In this document: in pieces, positions 6,091 to 7,715 of the stretch
How the letters are laid out: each line of letters opens with the position of its first letter
Position numbering within the stretch: position 1 is the stretch's first letter
DNA from: Lachnospiraceae bacterium
GTDB lineage: Bacteria; Bacillota; Clostridia; Oscillospirales; Ruminococcaceae
DNA: 7,715 nt
Direction of reading: 5' to 3'
Assembly (NCBI GenBank): GCA_023664705.1
Contig: JAMPFE010000084.1
Location: 1-7,715, forward strand
Notes under the pieces: generated by a model
Told to the model about the DNA's origin: nothing
Database searches by the model: none
What the model saw: only the letters and a program-made list of their open reading frames with translations
Made by a program: the position numbers and the translations under genes

Positions 6091-6426
6091 CGTCATTCTG
6101 CACTAAAGAGCCGCCCTTGATTGTGCAGATGTCACAAAATTCAATGAAAACCAAAAATTTCTCAGAAAACAGACTTAAAAAATCGCCTGAAACTGTAGGT
6201 AATTATGAAGGGTGATTTTTGCCATTGCTGTTCGCCGCCACGGAAGCAGATTTTGTTCCGTCATTCTGCACTATAGAGCAGTTCTTAATTGTGCAGATGT
6301 CACAAAATTCAATGAAAATCCAAGAAATCCTGCGAAATAGGGTTTACAAAACCCTCAAAATTGTAGGGACTTATGAAGGAGCGATTTTTTGCCGCTGCTG
6401 TTCGCCGCCGAATTGTCGTGAAATTT
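6091..6426. repeat. Direct repeats of 168-nt period just upstream of mobC
   Basis: 6091-6258 and 6259-6426 are two clearly related copies. They share an identical 30-nt block at 6121-6150 and 6289-6318, and a 14-nt block TGCTGTTCGCCGCC at 6226 and 6396. Each copy keeps a 7-bp stem, TCTGCAC with GTGCAGA (6097-6103/6123-6129 and 6265-6271/6291-6297), with loops of equal length (19 nt) but different sequence. The T-run and TATGAAGG elements relate it to the 173-nt copies upstream. Confidence 0.8.
6289..6355 (+). other. Candidate origin-of-transfer segment
   Basis: A nic-like ATCCTGC (6327-6333) matches the core of the IncP/MOBP nick consensus YATCCTGY except at its first base. It is followed by a perfect hairpin AGGGTTT-ACA-AAACCCT (6339-6355) and preceded by TTGTG/CACAA (6289-6305). 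The other 168-nt copy lacks both the nic-like core and the AGGGTTT hairpin. It lies 177 nt before mobC, a normal oriT position. In RP4 the recognition repeat lies 5' of nic, so the hairpin on the 3' side is not a standard fit. Confidence 0.2.
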
Positions 6427-6509
6427 CAAAAACGGGTTTTAAAACGAGGGCCTGAATGACCGGTATATATGAGGATTTATTTTCTCACAAAATCAAAGGA
6501 GGAATCACT

Positions 6510-6848
6510 ATGAGAAAGTACAAGCAAGTAAAAGAGAAAAAGGTCATCTATTCGTTGGACGAGTGGGAGATCATCGAGCAGCGAGCCGCCGCGCTCTCGC
6601 TGAAAACGGGAACGTACATCAGGCGAATTTCCCTCGACGGACAGATTTGTCAATACAACGTCGAGGACATCACAAGGCTGATGAACGCGCTCCGCATAAT
6701 CGGTAATAACATCAACCAAATTGCCGCAAAAGCGAACACGATCCACGACTTCCACGTCAACGATATCGAAGAATTAAAATCGGAGGTGAGCAATCTATGC
6801 CTTACATTAAGTCGGTTAGCATTCACGGAACGGTCGAGCGCAGCTTAG
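6510..6848 (+). CDS. mobC: Relaxosome accessory protein MobC
   Basis: A small basic protein of 112 residues that, by family, binds near oriT, helps open the DNA and assists the relaxase in nicking. Residues 10-45 (KKVIYSLDEWEIIEQRAAAL then GTYIRRISLDG) are the ribbon-helix-helix-like N-terminal part. Residues 54-75 (ITRLMNALRIIGNNINQIAA) hold the conserved MobC signature, followed by a helical tail. The start at 6510 follows AAAGGAGG with 7-nt spacing. A longer reading from 6456 has no ribosome site and adds residues not typical of the family. Its last 52 nt overlap the relaxase gene, so the two form a coupled mobilisation operon. No clear promoter could be assigned upstream; the AT-rich TATATA near 6464 lacks a good -35 box. 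Confidence 0.94.
   Translation: MRKYKQVKEKKVIYSLDEWEIIEQRAAALSLKTGTYIRRISLDGQICQYNVEDITRLMNALRIIGNNINQIAAKANTIHDFHVNDIEELKSEVSNLCLTLSRLAFTERSSAA
6785..6789 (+). promoter_or_regulatory. Ribosome binding site of the relaxase inside mobC
   Basis: CGGAGGTGAG near 6781-6790 precedes the ATG at 6797, within mobC codons. It decides the relaxase start and indicates translation coupled to mobC. Confidence 0.75.
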
Positions 6849-7715
6849 CGTACATACTCAACCCCGAAAAGACCGACGATTTGCTTTACGTCAACGCCAT
6901 GAACTGCGTTCCCGATTCTGAGTGCGCCTATTTAAATATGAGAATGGTGTATGAACAGTTTTCGGGTTATAAATTTAATGAACCTATTCCAAAGTCTGGT
7001 AAGGGCAGAGTGAAAGCGATACATTACATACAGTCGTTCGATCCGAAAGACAAAATCACGCCGGAACTCGCTCACGAGATCGGAAGAAAATTCGCTCGGA
7101 AAGCGTTCGGCGATAGCTGCCAAGTCGTTATTGCAACGCATTTGGACAAGGGGCATTTGCACAATCATTTCATCTTGAACACCTACGGGATTGACGGTCG
7201 AAAATTCAACGCAAACAAGAAAACCCTCGACAAAATCAAGGAAATCTCCGACAGAGTTTGCCTCGCGCACGGAATAAAATCGTTTGACAAAGAAAACGCC
7301 AAGCGCAAAACCATTGCCTACAACGAATGGCAGGACGAGAAGCGCGGCACATCGTGGAAGCAGAAAATTCGTGATGAAATAGACGCACTAATTATCAAGG
7401 TGAAAAATATAGATGAGCTTCTCGCCGAACTTGAGATGATTGGTTACGCAGTATGGCGTGGAAAATACATCTCGGTCAAGGCATCCCATCAACAGCGAGC
7501 CGTCCGCTTGAAAACTCTCGGAGAGGACTACACAACCGAAAGCCTCTCCTCAAGAATATTTTGGGCGAAAATTTGTTCGGGAACTATCAACCCTTGCACA
7601 AACTCTTCCTTGTTTAACACCTATAAATCCACAGCCGACGAGGTAGAGAATAAGGGGTTAGATGTTTACAAAATCTCCGCGCAGCTTGCCATAATAAATC
7701 GGGATAATATTCGTT
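6797..7715 (+). CDS. MOBP-type relaxase / mobilisation nuclease, 3' end outside window
   Basis: A DNA relaxase that nicks oriT, stays covalently bound to the 5' end through a tyrosine, and leads the strand into the recipient through a type IV secretion channel. 306 codons are visible, and the frame is open to the right edge. The N-terminus SLAYILNPEKT (16-26) carries the probable catalytic Tyr19. H76 lies in AIHYIQSF, and the metal-binding HUH motif is H115-LDKG-H120-L-H122-N-H124-F. These place it in the relaxase/mobilisation nuclease domain family (VirD2/MobA-like). The region after about 190 is a less conserved helical segment. The start at 6797 overlaps mobC by 52 nt and follows GGAGGTGA by 7-8 nt. 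No frameshift is seen, so it looks functional as far as it goes. Confidence 0.96.
   Translation, partial: MPYIKSVSIHGTVERSLAYILNPEKTDDLLYVNAMNCVPDSECAYLNMRMVYEQFSGYKFNEPIPKSGKGRVKAIHYIQSFDPKDKITPELAHEIGRKFARKAFGDSCQVVIATHLDKGHLHNHFILNTYGIDGRKFNANKKTLDKIKEISDRVCLAHGIKSFDKENAKRKTIAYNEWQDEKRGTSWKQKIRDEIDALIIKVKNIDELLAELEMIGYAVWRGKYISVKASHQQRAVRLKTLGEDYTTESLSSRIFWAKICSGTINPCTNSSLFNTYKSTADEVENKGLDVYKISAQLAIINRDNIR

Noticed and set aside
5778..6154. Two short minus-strand open frames (60 and 65 codons)
   Set aside because: Both lie in the AT-rich repeats, show no domain or ribosome site, and are explained by the repeat sequence.
6219..6455. 78-codon plus-strand open frame ending just before mobC
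   Set aside because: Its sequence is the 168-nt repeat itself, with no ribosome site; composition is not protein-like.

Overview
The window looks like accessory DNA from a Gram-positive anaerobe, probably a gut Clostridia-type Bacillota. This is inferred from the strong GGAGG-type ribosome binding sites before every gene, the consensus sigma-A promoters with extended -10 boxes, the moderate base composition of the genes, and the MobC/MOBP relaxase pair common on mobilisable elements of that group. The species cannot be named from this sequence.

Layout. (1) Positions 1-2067, minus strand: a type I restriction-modification block, hsdM followed by the first half of hsdS, which runs off the left edge. 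It has its own promoter at 2107-2135. No hsdR is visible. (2) Positions 2309-4023, minus strand: a two-gene operon with a perfect-consensus promoter at 4058-4086. An atypical SDR / NAD-dependent epimerase-like enzyme comes first, then 11 nt later a small uncharacterised protein resembling the AlkZ-related family. A strong hairpin at 2243-2275 separates this operon from hsdM. (3) Positions 4087-6509: about 2.4 kb with no credible protein gene. It contains a cluster of three hairpins (4128-4202), a degenerate tandem array with a basal period near 44 nt (about 4264-5520, 29 recognisable units), and a second AT-rich repeat region (about 5640-6440) with 173-nt and 168-nt direct repeats that keep hairpins. 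(4) Positions 6510-7715, plus strand: mobC overlapping a MOBP-type relaxase, which runs off the right edge.

How it fits together. The mob genes indicate an integrated mobilisable element or plasmid. The long repeat region lies immediately upstream of mobC, where an origin of transfer would be expected. The restriction-modification genes and the two-gene operon are on the other side and may be cargo or flanking chromosome; the window does not decide which. The most unusual content is the 44-nt-period array. It is non-coding, its units are grouped into larger modules of two, three or four, some units keep hairpins through paired base changes, and a terminator-like hairpin at its left end is oriented for a minus-strand transcript. 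It could be a structured RNA locus or a repeated protein-binding region. I do not recognise it as a known family.
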